From Planctomycetota bacterium (GTDB lineage: Bacteria; Planctomycetota; UBA1135; GCA-002686595): DNA of 64,000 nucleotides. The DNA lies in NCBI GenBank assembly GCA_020638835.1, contig JACKHV010000003.1:548367-612366 (forward strand). The letters run 5' to 3'. Shown here piece after piece: positions 19,364 through 27,771 of this stretch (positions are counted from its first letter, which is position 1; each line of letters begins with the position of its first letter). Below the pieces are notes generated by a model. That model saw nothing but the letters and a program-made list of their open reading frames with translations. It made no database searches and was not told the DNA's origin. The position numbers and the translations under genes are program-made.

Positions 19364-20083
19364 ATGCTCGAGTTCTGGGTCCTCGGTCCTGGTTGGACCA
19401 TCGCTTCCCTGGTCGGCTTCGCGCTCGTGATGATCGCGCAGGTGCGCGTGAAGAGCGCCTTCGCGAAGTACTCGCGAGTTGCCGTGCGTTCCAACATGAC
19501 CGGCGCGGAGGCCGCGGCCGCGGTCTGTCGCGCCGCGGGCGTCCACGGCATCACGATCGAGCGCCATCAGGGCTTCCTGTCGGACCACTACGACCCGAAG
19601 GCGAAGTCGCTGCGGCTCTCGCCCGACGTCTACGACGGCCGCTCGATCTCGTCGATCGCCGTCGCGGCGCACGAAGCGGGCCACTCGATCCAGGACGCGG
19701 ACTCGTACGCGCTGCTCAACCTGCGCTCGAGGCTCGTGCCGATCGCGAGCATCGGCTCGCGGCTGTGGCTCGTGCCGTTCATGATCGGCATTTTCATGAA
19801 CGCCTCGTCGCCGGTGATGGGGGCGGTGCTGATGAAGGTCGGCGTCGTGCTTTTCGGCATGATGGTGCTCTTCCAGCTCGTCACCCTGCCCGTCGAGTTC
19901 GACGCGTCGAACCGCGCGAAGGAAGTGCTCGCGGCGACCGGGATCGTCAGTACGCAGGAGGAAGCGCAGGGCGTCCAGAAGGTGCTCGGCGCGGCCGCGA
20001 TGACCTACGTCGCGGCGACCTTGGCCGCGATCATGCAGCTGATCGTCCTGATCCTGCGGACCCAAGGGCGTCACTCGGACTGA
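19364..20083 (+). CDS. Membrane zinc metallopeptidase (YugP family)
   Basis: 239 residues with four predicted membrane segments: ~8-26, ~125-150, ~155-175 and the C-terminal helix ~210-232. The zinc motif H-E-A-G-H is at 103-107, within V-A-A-H-E-A-G-H-S-I-Q-D-A. Just ahead is the family's L-S-P-D-V-Y-D-G-R-S-I-x-x-I. These integral membrane proteases have no firmly known substrate. The gene follows fhs by 90 bases and precedes pgi on the same strand. Confidence 0.88.
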   Translation: MLEFWVLGPGWTIASLVGFALVMIAQVRVKSAFAKYSRVAVRSNMTGAEAAAAVCRAAGVHGITIERHQGFLSDHYDPKAKSLRLSPDVYDGRSISSIAVAAHEAGHSIQDADSYALLNLRSRLVPIASIGSRLWLVPFMIGIFMNASSPVMGAVLMKVGVVLFGMMVLFQLVTLPVEFDASNRAKEVLAATGIVSTQEEAQGVQKVLGAAAMTYVAATLAAIMQLIVLILRTQGRHSD

Positions 20084-20177
20084 TTGCGGGATCGCGAGTC
20101 TCGGCGGCATGCACGGTTCGCGGAGAGCCGTGCAGTCGCTAAGCTTCTCGCTCCCCGATCCCCCCGAGAGCACGCCC

Positions 20178-21569
20178 ATGGACCGCATCCGCCTGGACTG
20201 CACGAACTTGATGGCCGACGTCGTCGGCCCCGAACACGGCATCACCGAGAAGGAGCTCGCCGCGCTAGCGCCGACCAGCGCGCGAGCGCTCGATTCGGTC
20301 CGTGCGCGACGCACGCGGGACCTGCGCTGGCTCGACCTGCCGTACCAGGAGGAAGTCCTCGAGGACATCCTGGGCTACGCCGCCGAACAACAAGGCCGCT
20401 TCGAGAACGTCGTCGTGCTCGGCATCGGCGGCTCGGCGCTCGGCAACCTCGCCCTCTCGGGAGCGCTGTCGAGTCCCTACCAAGACGTCGCTCCGGCTCC
20501 CGGCATCCCGCGCCTGTTCGTGCTCGACAACGTCGACCCGGACCTGATCGGCGAGTGGATCGACCACTTCGACGTCACCAAGACCCTGTTCAACGTCGTC
20601 TCGAAGTCCGGCGGCACCGCGGAGACGATGAGCCAGTTCCTGATCTTCCGGCAGAAGCTCGTGGAGGCGCTCGGCGAGACCGGTCATCGGGACCACATCG
20701 TCGTCACCACGGACGCCGAGCGCGGCATCCTGCGCGAGATCGTCGAACGCGACGGCTATCGCTCGTTCGTGGTCCCCGACGGGGTCGGCGGTCGCTTCAG
20801 CGTTCTCTCTCCCGTGGGACTGCTGTCGAGCGCGCTCGTCGGGATCGACGTGCGTGGGCTGCTGAAGGGCGCCGCCGCGATGGACGAACTCTGCGCGCAG
20901 CCGGGCATCGAGACGAACCCGGCGGAGTTCTACGCCGCGGTGCAGTGGCTGATGCAGAGCGCGAAGCACAAGCCGATCGCCGTGCAGTTCGCCTACAGCC
21001 ATCGCTTGCGGCTGTTCGCGGACTGGTACGCGCAGCTGCTCGCCGAGTCGATCGGCAAGCGCAGCGGGAAGGACGGCGCCGAGCTCTTCACCGGTCCGAC
21101 GCCCGTGCGCGCGGTGGGCGTGACGGACCAGCACAGCCAGGTCCAGCTCTACGTGGAAGGACCGTTCGACAAGTGGTTCACGTTGTTCTCGCTCGAGGAG
21201 AGCGACCACCTGGTGACGATCGAGAGCCCGTACCCGGATCTCGAGGGCGCGCACTACCTGCACGGTCGACACCTCGCCGAGCTGTTTCGCGCCGAGCGCG
21301 ACGGGACCCAGGTGGCCCTCACCGAGGCCGGGCGACCGAACTGCAGCGTATTGTTCCCGCGCGTCGACGCGCACACCGTGGGCCAGTACATCTACCTGAT
21401 GGAGCTCGCCGTGGCGCTGATGGGTGAACACTACGGTGTCGACGCCTTCGACCAGCCCGGGGTCGAAGCCGGCAAGATCGCGGCCTACGCGCTGATGGGG
21501 CGCGCCGGCTACGAAGCCCGCCGCGAACAACTCGAACGCTCCGCTCCGCCGTCCCGGCGCCTCGTCTGA
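20178..21569 (+). CDS. pgi: Glucose-6-phosphate isomerase
   Basis: 463 residues from ATG 20178; the frame extends to 20109, but the extra residues are not family-like. It interconverts glucose-6-phosphate and fructose-6-phosphate. It has the first SIS domain G-I-G-G-S-A-L-G-N, S-K-S-G-G-T-A-E-T, the PGI signature G-G-R-F-S-V-L-S-P-V-G-L-L, the catalytic Glu region K-D-G-A-E-L-F, and Q-Y-I-Y-L-M-E-L-A-V-A near the end. The length and the C-terminal G-V-E-x-G-K match the shorter bacterial type. The next gene starts 13 bases downstream. Confidence 0.93.
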   Translation: MDRIRLDCTNLMADVVGPEHGITEKELAALAPTSARALDSVRARRTRDLRWLDLPYQEEVLEDILGYAAEQQGRFENVVVLGIGGSALGNLALSGALSSPYQDVAPAPGIPRLFVLDNVDPDLIGEWIDHFDVTKTLFNVVSKSGGTAETMSQFLIFRQKLVEALGETGHRDHIVVTTDAERGILREIVERDGYRSFVVPDGVGGRFSVLSPVGLLSSALVGIDVRGLLKGAAAMDELCAQPGIETNPAEFYAAVQWLMQSAKHKPIAVQFAYSHRLRLFADWYAQLLAESIGKRSGKDGAELFTGPTPVRAVGVTDQHSQVQLYVEGPFDKWFTLFSLEESDHLVTIESPYPDLEGAHYLHGRHLAELFRAERDGTQVALTEAGRPNCSVLFPRVDAHTVGQYIYLMELAVALMGEHYGVDAFDQPGVEAGKIAAYALMGRAGYEARREQLERSAPPSRRLV

Positions 21570-21582
21570 GAAGGAGAGTCCC

Positions 21583-22512
21583 GTGCAGCGCTTCCAACAC
21601 ATCCTCGTCGGCGTCGAGTTGAACGACGAAGGCACGCAACCGACCTCCGGCAGCCGCAAGGCGCTGACGCAGGGCATCTGGGCGGCAAAGGTCGGCGGGG
21701 GAGATCTCGTCCTCTTCCACAGCACGTACTACGACGAACGGCACGAGACCCTCGATGGCGGCATCGAACTCGTCCACCGGGGCTTGTCCGACTCCGCGAA
21801 CCAGGCCTTCGAGTCGCTCCTGAAGGAGGCCCGCGGGGAAGGTGTCGACGCACGGCTCGAGTTCACCGGGGAGCGCCCCTGGATCGACGTCAGCCGTCGA
21901 GCTTTGCGCGGCGAGATCGACCTCGTCGTCGTCGGCAAGCGCAACGAGACCGAGGACGACAGTCGCCGCATCGGCAGCGTCACGACCAAGCTGCTGCGCA
22001 AGTGTCCGTGCGCGGTGTGGGCGGTCAAGCCCGGGCACGACCTCGTGCAGCGCCTGGTGCTGACCGCAGTCGATCTCTCCGAAGTCGGCGTTCGCGTTGC
22101 ACGTCATGCCGCTTCGATCGCGCACGCGCACGGATGCGAGCTGCACATGGTGCACGCGCTGCAGGTCCCGCTCAGCTTGCAGATGGAGGCGGGTCGCATC
22201 TCCGACGAGGAGTTCGGAGATCGGCTCGGCAAGCTGCGGACGGACGCCAAGCGGCAGCTGCACGAGGCGATTCGTGGGGAGTGGCCGTCCGACGAAGGGC
22301 TGACGATCCACATCGGCAAGGGCGCGCCGCTCAGCACGATCCTCGAAGCGGTCGCGCACCTCGATCCCGACCTGCTCGTGATGGGGACCGCGACCGAGGG
22401 CGTGGCCGGCGTGTTGCTCGGCACGACCGCGGAACGCCTGCTGCCGCGGGTGGACTGCTCGATCCTCGCGATCAAGCCCAAGGGGTTCGTCAGCCCGGTC
22501 TCCTTGGACTGA
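21583..22512 (+). CDS. Universal stress protein with two UspA domains
   Basis: 309 residues from a GTG start with GGAG about 7 bases upstream. Two UspA-like alpha/beta domains are visible (~1-145 and ~150-305). Each starts with a hydrophobic strand (H-I-L-V-G-V and L-V-L-T-A-V-D-L-S). The second domain has the ATP-binding pattern M-G-T-x-x-x-x-G-V-x-G-V-L-L-G-T-T. In the first domain this loop is degenerate (V-G-K-R-N-E-T), so probably only the second binds ATP. It follows pgi by 13 bases and is likely co-transcribed. Confidence 0.85.
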   Translation: MQRFQHILVGVELNDEGTQPTSGSRKALTQGIWAAKVGGGDLVLFHSTYYDERHETLDGGIELVHRGLSDSANQAFESLLKEARGEGVDARLEFTGERPWIDVSRRALRGEIDLVVVGKRNETEDDSRRIGSVTTKLLRKCPCAVWAVKPGHDLVQRLVLTAVDLSEVGVRVARHAASIAHAHGCELHMVHALQVPLSLQMEAGRISDEEFGDRLGKLRTDAKRQLHEAIRGEWPSDEGLTIHIGKGAPLSTILEAVAHLDPDLLVMGTATEGVAGVLLGTTAERLLPRVDCSILAIKPKGFVSPVSLD

Positions 22513-22551
22513 CGCGTGGCCCGGATCCGCTTCCGGGGATAGAGTTGACGC

Positions 22552-23217
22552 ATGGCTGAAGCGGCCGAAGATCCGTCGGATCCTGGCGCTCCTCGGGCCG
22601 AGCGGTCCGCGGGTGAGCCTCCCGTGCGAGGCGCGCGCGAGCCGGCCGCCGAAGAACCCGCGCAGCCCGCGGAGGGCTTCGACCCCCGCACGCTGCAGCC
22701 GCTCGAAGAGTTCGAGCCGCCCGCGACCCCCAGTCAATCGAGCTCGTCGCGCAAGGGCGGGCTGGCGGGCCGCGTCAAGCGCGGCATCGTGTCGATGGCG
22801 GCGGCGACCTACGACGCGCGGGCCGACGACCTGCAGGTGCGCGCCGTCGCGGCGATGCGCGAGGCGTTGCAGGAGGAGAGCGAGCGCATCATCGGGGTCG
22901 CGATCGACAGCTACGACCGGCGCGCCGACGACCTCGAAGAACGCGCCGTGCGCGCCATCCGCAAGGTGCTGGAGGAGGAGACGGAGCGCTTCCGAGAGGT
23001 TGCGCAGTCGACGTACGACGCGCGCGCCGACGACATCGAGGACCGCGCCGTGCGCGCGTTGCGGCGTGCGATGGTGGAAGAGACGCGCCGCATCCGCTCG
23101 ACGATCGAGCGGTCCGTACAGGCGAAGCGGCGCGAGGTGAGGCTCTCGCTGACGGTGCTCGTGCTCGCCAACCTGCTCTACCTGCTCGTCTACTGGGTCA
23201 CGCAGGGCTTCGACTGA
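22552..23217 (+). CDS. Tail-anchored protein with three 34-residue helical repeats
   Basis: 221 residues in three parts. First is an N-terminal ~75-residue Pro/Glu/Ala-rich disordered segment. Next are three direct repeats of exactly 34 residues, each starting Y-D-x-R-A-D-D-(L/I) and continuing R-A-V-x-A-x-R, E-E-(S/T)-x-R. Last is a C-terminal membrane helix (~198-215). The repeats look like amphipathic or coiled-coil helices. The topology suggests a cytoplasmic domain anchored at its C-terminus. I do not recognise a family. It sits 15 bases before another small membrane protein gene and the two probably form a pair. Confidence 0.6.
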   Translation: MAEAAEDPSDPGAPRAERSAGEPPVRGAREPAAEEPAQPAEGFDPRTLQPLEEFEPPATPSQSSSSRKGGLAGRVKRGIVSMAAATYDARADDLQVRAVAAMREALQEESERIIGVAIDSYDRRADDLEERAVRAIRKVLEEETERFREVAQSTYDARADDIEDRAVRALRRAMVEETRRIRSTIERSVQAKRREVRLSLTVLVLANLLYLLVYWVTQGFD

Positions 23218-23232
23218 TCACCGGACGCGGCC

Positions 23233-23508
23233 ATGGACTGGATCGACCCGTACTACTTGATGCGAGCCTGCACCCTCGCGCTCTTCGGCTTCTGGAGCGT
23301 GCGCGGCTACCGCAACACCTACTTGTTGATCCGTCACCTCGAGAAGGTCGCGGGCGTCGCCGGCATGCCGGCGAAGATGGTGCGCTCGATGGTGTTCAAG
23401 TACGTCCTGCGCGTCACCGTCTTCGACCCGATCAACCTCGGGTTGTTGCTGATCGCCGGATTGCTCTGGGCGAGCTTGTTCACGGCGCGTTTCGACTTGA
23501 TCGGATGA
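23233..23508 (+). CDS. Small two-helix membrane protein
   Basis: 91 residues with two hydrophobic stretches (~8-22 and ~68-84) separated by a basic region (R-G-Y-R-N-T, R-H-L-E-K, K-M-V-R-S). No family is recognised. It follows the repeat protein gene by 15 bases. The TGA stop at 23506-23508 directly abuts the first arm of an inverted repeat (GGTACGG starts at 23509). Confidence 0.55.
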   Translation: MDWIDPYYLMRACTLALFGFWSVRGYRNTYLLIRHLEKVAGVAGMPAKMVRSMVFKYVLRVTVFDPINLGLLLIAGLLWASLFTARFDLIG

Positions 23509-23610
23509 GGTACGGAACCAGGTATGAATCCTCACCGCCCCGAGCACTCCGCGAAGGCTGTAGGGCCATCCGAGGCGGGGGCGGTGTGTGGAATCAAACC
23601 TGGTTCCGTA
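23509..23610. repeat. Inverted repeat, copy A of the GGTACNGAACCAGGT family
   Basis: The left arm runs 23509-23541 and the right arm 23577-23610. The outer 13 bases, TACGGAACCAGGT, pair perfectly, and the next ~18 bases pair imperfectly toward a C-rich/G-rich inner end. The ~35-base centre is unrelated to the other copies. The element lies between convergent genes. Its right arm reads into the aldolase gene and supplies that gene's last three codons and stop (23594-23596). It could act as a two-way terminator or be a mobile palindromic element. Confidence 0.8.
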
Positions 23611-24322
23611 ATCCGCAGCGGTTCTCGAGCGTGTTCGTCGTAGAGACCCCCAGCATCGACCGCGTCTCGAGCAGCTTGCGCACCGCGTCCTCGGGCAGCG
23701 GTTCCAATCCGCCCTTCGCCGTGTGCGCCAGCCACAGGATCCGCGCCGTGTGCTCGAGCATGTCGAGCTTCTTGAAGGCGTCGAGCAGGTTCGCCCCGAT
23801 CGTCACCGAGCCGTGGTTCTGCATCACGAGCGTGTCGGAGCAGCGGATCACGTCGCGGATCGACTCGGGCAGCTCGGGCGTGCCGGGCGTCGCGAAGGGC
23901 GTGGTGGGGATGCCGCCGATCGTGACGATGATCTCCGGGATCACGGGGAGCTGCATGTCGATGCCGGCGACGGTCATCGCGACCGCGTGCGGCGGGTGGC
24001 AGTGCAATACGGCGCGCATCTCCGGGCGCTCCTGGTAGCTGACCAGGTGGATGCCGGTCTCGGACGAGGCGCGCGGCCCGTCGTCCACCGGTTGACCCTG
24101 CATGTCGACGTGCGCGAGGTGCTCCGGCGAGAGGAAGCCCTTCATCGCGCCGGCGGGCGTGATCAGGATCGTTCCGTCGTTCATGCGCGCGGAGATGTTG
24201 CCGTCCGCGCCGACGATGAAGTTCTTCGAGTAGCAGAGCTTCCCGATCTCGCAGATCGAGCGCCGCAGTCGCGCCTCTTCGTCCGACCAGCCGTGACGGT
24301 CGTTCAGCTCGCCCCGGTTCAT
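23594..24322 (-). CDS. Class II aldolase/adducin-family protein (microcompartment-linked)
   Basis: 242 residues with the zinc-dependent class II aldolase fold: G-N-I-S-A-R (41-46), S-S-E-T-G, zinc ligands in H-C-H-P-P-H (107-112) and Q-N-H-G-S-V (169-173). It resembles L-fuculose-phosphate aldolases that give lactaldehyde. In planctomycetes such an aldolase works with a bacterial microcompartment. It overlaps the upstream BMC-P gene by four bases (ATGA), so they form one operon. The last residues, R-N-Q-V, and the TGA are encoded by the arm of an inverted repeat and are probably an acquired C-terminal extension. Confidence 0.88.
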   Translation of the reverse strand: MNRGELNDRHGWSDEEARLRRSICEIGKLCYSKNFIVGADGNISARMNDGTILITPAGAMKGFLSPEHLAHVDMQGQPVDDGPRASSETGIHLVSYQERPEMRAVLHCHPPHAVAMTVAGIDMQLPVIPEIIVTIGGIPTTPFATPGTPELPESIRDVIRCSDTLVMQNHGSVTIGANLLDAFKKLDMLEHTARILWLAHTAKGGLEPLPEDAVRKLLETRSMLGVSTTNTLENRCGLRNQV

Positions 24323-24630
24323 CGTTCCTCGCCTCCGGCGCCGGCGTCGTAGACCAACTCGCCCTCGTGGTCGATGTAGTCCACCACGCCGACCACGATC
24401 GTCTTCGCGGCCGCCTTCGGGTCGCCGAGGATCTGGCGCGCGCTGTTGCCTTCGTCCATCACCAGCACGCGGTCGCCGACGCCGGCTTGCGCGCGGTCGA
24501 TGCCGATGCGCGTCTTGCCGACGCGCTTGCCCTTCGCGTCGACGGGGCGCAGCAGCAGCAGGGTCTCGCCGTCCAGCAGCGGGATCTGCACCGGCGCGAC
24601 GACGGTTCCGATCACTTCGGCGAGGAACAT
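24319..24630 (-). CDS. BMC-P (EutN/CcmL) microcompartment vertex protein, third copy
   Basis: 103 residues from ATG 24630. It has the EutN/CcmL pentamer pattern: F-L-A-E-V-I-G-T-V-V, then L-L-L-L-R-P-V-D, G-V-G-D-R-V-L-V, G-N-S-A-R-Q-I, and a closing V-V-G-V-V-D-Y-I-D. Pentamers of this family cap the vertices of the protein shell that encloses the aldolase pathway. The start overlaps the stop of the upstream BMC-P gene by one base, and the gene overlaps the aldolase start by four. Confidence 0.88.
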   Translation of the reverse strand: MFLAEVIGTVVAPVQIPLLDGETLLLLRPVDAKGKRVGKTRIGIDRAQAGVGDRVLVMDEGNSARQILGDPKAAAKTIVVGVVDYIDHEGELVYDAGAGGEER

Positions 24631-24923
24631 CAGCCTTCCTCCCGTCCGATCACGCGGCCGCACGAGACCGCCTGCTCGACGATCCCGATGATCGAAGCGT
24701 CCACGGGCACGAAGGTCTCCGGACAGGTGAGCGCGGCTTCGCGGCCGTCGATCCAGTGCACGAGGTCGCCGGGGCCCGAGGGGACGACGGCGGTCGCGAC
24801 GAGCATCTCGCCCATCGCGAGGCCCTCCTCGTCGAGAGGCTGCAGCAGCTGCAGCGGGACGCCCTCGAGTCCCTCGTACTTGGTCGTGGCGACGAGTCGC
24901 CCGGTCACGCGGCCCAGGTACAT
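24630..24923 (-). CDS. BMC-P (EutN/CcmL) microcompartment vertex protein, second copy
   Basis: 97 residues: M-Y-L-G-R-V-T-G-R-L-V-A-T at the start, L-Q-L-L-Q-P-L-D, V-P-S-G-P-G-D-L-V, then P-V-D-A-S-I-I-G-I-V-E at the end. The usual G-x-S-A-R loop is replaced by D-G-R-E-A-A, so this copy has diverged and may occupy a distinct vertex or interface. It sits 4 bases after the first BMC-P gene and overlaps the third by one base. Confidence 0.87.
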   Translation of the reverse strand: MYLGRVTGRLVATTKYEGLEGVPLQLLQPLDEEGLAMGEMLVATAVVPSGPGDLVHWIDGREAALTCPETFVPVDASIIGIVEQAVSCGRVIGREEG

Positions 24924-24927
24924 CGGA

Positions 24928-25221
24928 TCAGGCCCACTTCTCGTAGACGTTCTCGCCGCCCAGGTCCCACGAGTCGATGATCGCCATGATCACCGCGTCG
25001 CAGGGCTTGCCGTCGGTCTGCGTCGTCTGGCGCGCGCTCGAGCCCGCCGCGTAGAGCACCATGTCTTCCGTGCCGGCGCCGACGGAGTCGACCGCGACGA
25101 CGTACTGGTCCTTGGGCTTGTTCTGCTGGTCGAAGATCTGGAGCAGCAGCAGCTTCTGGCTCTCGAGTTTCTCGTCCTTGCGCGTCGAGACGACGCTGCC
25201 GACGACTTTGCCGATCAACAT
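24928..25221 (-). CDS. BMC-P (EutN/CcmL) microcompartment vertex protein, first copy
   Basis: 97 residues with M-L-I-G-K-V-V-G-S-V-V-S-T, L-L-L-L-Q-I-F-D, V-G-A-G-T-E-D-M-V, G-S-S-A-R-Q-T and a final I-M-A-I-I-D-S-W-D. This is a canonical EutN/CcmL pentamer subunit and the first of three in tandem. No hexameric BMC-H shell gene is found in this window, so the facets of the shell must be encoded elsewhere. It begins 21 bases after the stop of a SurA-like gene on the same strand. Confidence 0.9.
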   Translation of the reverse strand: MLIGKVVGSVVSTRKDEKLESQKLLLLQIFDQQNKPKDQYVVAVDSVGAGTEDMVLYAAGSSARQTTQTDGKPCDAVIMAIIDSWDLGGENVYEKWA

Positions 25222-25242
25222 GGGGGTGTGCCGTGAAGGGGA

Positions 25243-26679
25243 CTACTCGGTGTCGAGGTAGGTGACCACCGACTTCGTGTCCAGCGAGTCGTCCTGGACT
25301 CGCGCGCGAAGTTCGGCGTGGACGTGGACGATCATCTCGTCCCAGGCGGGCGTCGGCGTGCGTTCGCCGAGCCAGCAGAGCGCGACGCCCTCGGACGTGC
25401 GGATCGCGTGGGTCAGGCGGCGGCGGTCCTTCGGGTCGAGGTCCGGCGCGTAGGAACCCTCGTCGACGCAGCGGAATATCTCGTCGCGCAAGATCGCCGG
25501 AAGCGTGGAGCCGAGGCGCGTGACGAAGCCGACGCGGCCGCGCAGTTCGCGGCTCTTCACGGCCTCGGAGTGCTCGAGAACGACGACCTCGAAGTCGGCC
25601 GAGGAGCGCACCGCGCGCGTGATCTCGAAGAGTTCGCGCTCCGCCTCGTCGAAGGTGCGGGGGACAAGGTCGTTCTTCAGCACGCCGGCGCGCAGGAACA
25701 GCACCCACGTCTCGATCGCTTCGCCGAAGTGGCCGTCGAAGTACTCGCGCTCGTCCTGGTAGGTCCGGCGCAGGTCTTCCTCGCTATAGCGACGCTCGAC
25801 CCACAGCCGCGTCAGAGCCGCCGCGCGCAGCGAGGGATCCTCGGGCCAGTAGTCGATCAGGATGCCCTTGGCCTTCATCAGCTCGTCGTAGCCGATGCCC
25901 TTGTAGCGCGGGTCGGCGAGGACGTTCGTGCGGCGGCGCGCGAGTTCCTCGTTCACCGCCTTGTCGAGCGCGGACTCGGCCAGGTCGGGCATGCGCTCGC
26001 GGAGCCGCTTCTCGAGCAGGATCTGCTCCATCCCTTGCCGCAGCGCGGCGGGGTCGATGCGGTAGCGCAGGTTGGTCACGTACTCGTCGACGCCGATCGT
26101 GACGCCGCCGCAGGACAGCACCACTCCGTCGGTCCAGGGTGCGGGCGGTTCGACCAGGCCGCGCTCGACGATGACCTTCTCTAGCCAGGTCTCCTGCAGC
26201 TCGCCGGAGATCGGTTGGTCGTCCGGGATGCCGAGCGCGCGGCGCGCGAGCGTGCGCTGCACCACGCCGAGCCGCAGGAACTCGCGGAACTCGGCCGCGC
26301 TCATGCCCTGCTGCGCGAGCAGCTCGGGGAGGTCGCCCTGTCCGGCCTGGCGCAGGCTCTCCTCGGTCTCGCGCCAGAGCGCGTCGACCTCCTCGTCGCG
26401 GACGACGAGCCCGCTCTCGAGCGCCAGTTGGTCGAGCAGCTTCGTCTTGAGCAGGTGCTTCAACGCCTCGTGACCTTCCGGCGAGTTCGCGTGGCGCACG
26501 AAGATCAGGCCGTCGAGTTCCTCCCAGCTGACGGTCGTCTCGCCGGCGCGCGCCGCGACGTCGTCCTGCGGAGCCCCGGCGCTCGTCGCGCGAGCCGGTG
26601 CGGCGCAGAGGGCGACCGCGAGGACGCCGAGCCAGAGCGGCAGCGTGAAGAGTCGGAGGGCTTGGAAGCGGGTCGGCAT
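25243..26679 (-). CDS. Exported SurA/PpiC-like chaperone or prolyl isomerase
   Basis: 478 residues from ATG 26679, which begins with a signal peptide (hydrophobic core, A-R-A-T-S-A-G-A at ~29-36). The region ~50-170 is a helical SurA N-terminal-like chaperone domain: strand V-S-W-E-E-L-D, L-L-K-T-K-L-L-D-Q-L-A, S-A-A-E-F-R-E-F-L-R-L-G-V-V-Q-R. A second helical region and a parvulin-like part (~340-460, with G-R-V-G-F-V-T-R-L-G-S and I-R-T-S-E-G-V-A-L-C-W-L) follow. It probably assists folding of exported proteins. It is 21 bases upstream of the BMC-P genes; a functional link is not obvious. Confidence 0.7.
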   Translation of the reverse strand: MPTRFQALRLFTLPLWLGVLAVALCAAPARATSAGAPQDDVAARAGETTVSWEELDGLIFVRHANSPEGHEALKHLLKTKLLDQLALESGLVVRDEEVDALWRETEESLRQAGQGDLPELLAQQGMSAAEFREFLRLGVVQRTLARRALGIPDDQPISGELQETWLEKVIVERGLVEPPAPWTDGVVLSCGGVTIGVDEYVTNLRYRIDPAALRQGMEQILLEKRLRERMPDLAESALDKAVNEELARRRTNVLADPRYKGIGYDELMKAKGILIDYWPEDPSLRAAALTRLWVERRYSEEDLRRTYQDEREYFDGHFGEAIETWVLFLRAGVLKNDLVPRTFDEAERELFEITRAVRSSADFEVVVLEHSEAVKSRELRGRVGFVTRLGSTLPAILRDEIFRCVDEGSYAPDLDPKDRRRLTHAIRTSEGVALCWLGERTPTPAWDEMIVHVHAELRARVQDDSLDTKSVVTYLDTE

Positions 26680-26863
26680 GGCGATCGGGGGACGGAGGAT
26701 ATCGGCGCGGCCCGGAGCGGGCAATCGGCGCCCGTCGCGGCGGTGGAGGCGCTCCGACGAAGAAGTCCTGCGGAACTCCGACGAATTCGCACAGAATGCA
26801 CGCCTGGCACGGAGAGAAGGGGCCCGACCGCCCTTCGATCCCATCCCCAGCAAGGAACTCCCC

Positions 26864-27769
26864 ATGCGCATCGCCGTCGTCCTCGTCCTGTCCGTCCTCG
26901 CCGCCGCCGGCACCAGCCTGCTCCTCGACCTCCGCAACGGACCCGCGGAGGCGGCCCAACCGGTGCTCGATCCCGGCGGCGCGCGGGACGCCGAGATCTC
27001 CGCGCTGCGCGCTGAGCTCGCCCAGCTGCGCGCCGAGCTCGACGCCGCGCAGGCACGTCCGACCAAGGTGGTCGGAACCACCTCGCGCGAGGAAGTGCTC
27101 GACATCGCCGCCGCGGTGCGCGCGGTGCTCGCGGAAGAGGGGCTGCTCGGCGCGGAGGGTGCCGCTGTTCGCGCGGCCCTCGCCGAGGGCGAGTCCGCGG
27201 AGGACCTGACCGTCGACGACTTGCTCGCGATGCTGAACGCGGAAGACCTCAGCGACGTCCAGTGGAGCAGCATCTGGAACAAGGCGAAGGAGGCGGGGCT
27301 CACCGACGCGCTCATCGCGCACTTCGAAGAACAAGCCGCCGAGAACCCGAACGACGCCGACGCGCAGGCCCAGCTCGGCTTCGCGTACATCGCCAAGATC
27401 CAGCAGGTGACCGACGGGCCGCTCAAGGGTCAGCTCGGCATGCAGGCCGACAAGGCTTTCGACCGCGCGCTCGAGGTCGACCCGAACCACTGGGACGCGC
27501 GCTTCACCAAGGCGCTGTCCTACTCGTTCTGGCCCGCCTTCACCGGCAAGCCCGCGCAAGCCGTCACGCAGCTCGAGATCCTGGTCGAGCGGCAGGCGAA
27601 CCTCCCGCGCGATCCGAAGCACGCGCAGACGTACTTGATGCTCGGCAACCTCTACCAGCAGCAGGGCCGCATGGAAGAGGCGCAGCAAGCGTGGGCGAAC
27701 GGCGCCGCGATCTTCCCCGACAACGCGGAGCTGGCGGCGCAGGTGGCCGCGAGCCAGCAGCAGGACTGA
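26864..27769 (+). CDS. Membrane-anchored coiled-coil TPR protein
   Basis: 301 residues. The ATG at 26864 has AAGGA about 7 bases upstream and starts a signal-anchor (I-A-V-V-L-V-L-S-V-L-A-A-A-G). Then come a short coiled coil (~45-62, repeated L-R-A-E-L), an acidic Ala-rich helical region, and TPR motifs from ~155 onward. The TPRs include A-x-A-Q-L-G-F-A-Y, F-D-R-A-L-E-V-D-P-N and Y-L-M-L-G-N-L-Y-Q-Q-Q-G-R-M-E-E-A. It is likely a periplasmic protein-protein interaction scaffold. It is convergent with the MATE gene, with two bases between stop codons. Confidence 0.75.
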   Translation: MRIAVVLVLSVLAAAGTSLLLDLRNGPAEAAQPVLDPGGARDAEISALRAELAQLRAELDAAQARPTKVVGTTSREEVLDIAAAVRAVLAEEGLLGAEGAAVRAALAEGESAEDLTVDDLLAMLNAEDLSDVQWSSIWNKAKEAGLTDALIAHFEEQAAENPNDADAQAQLGFAYIAKIQQVTDGPLKGQLGMQADKAFDRALEVDPNHWDARFTKALSYSFWPAFTGKPAQAVTQLEILVERQANLPRDPKHAQTYLMLGNLYQQQGRMEEAQQAWANGAAIFPDNAELAAQVAASQQQD

Positions 27770-27771
27770 CG

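Noticed and set aside
24367..25236. Plus-strand frame opposite the three BMC-P genes
   Set aside because: Three consecutive family-matching genes are on the other strand.
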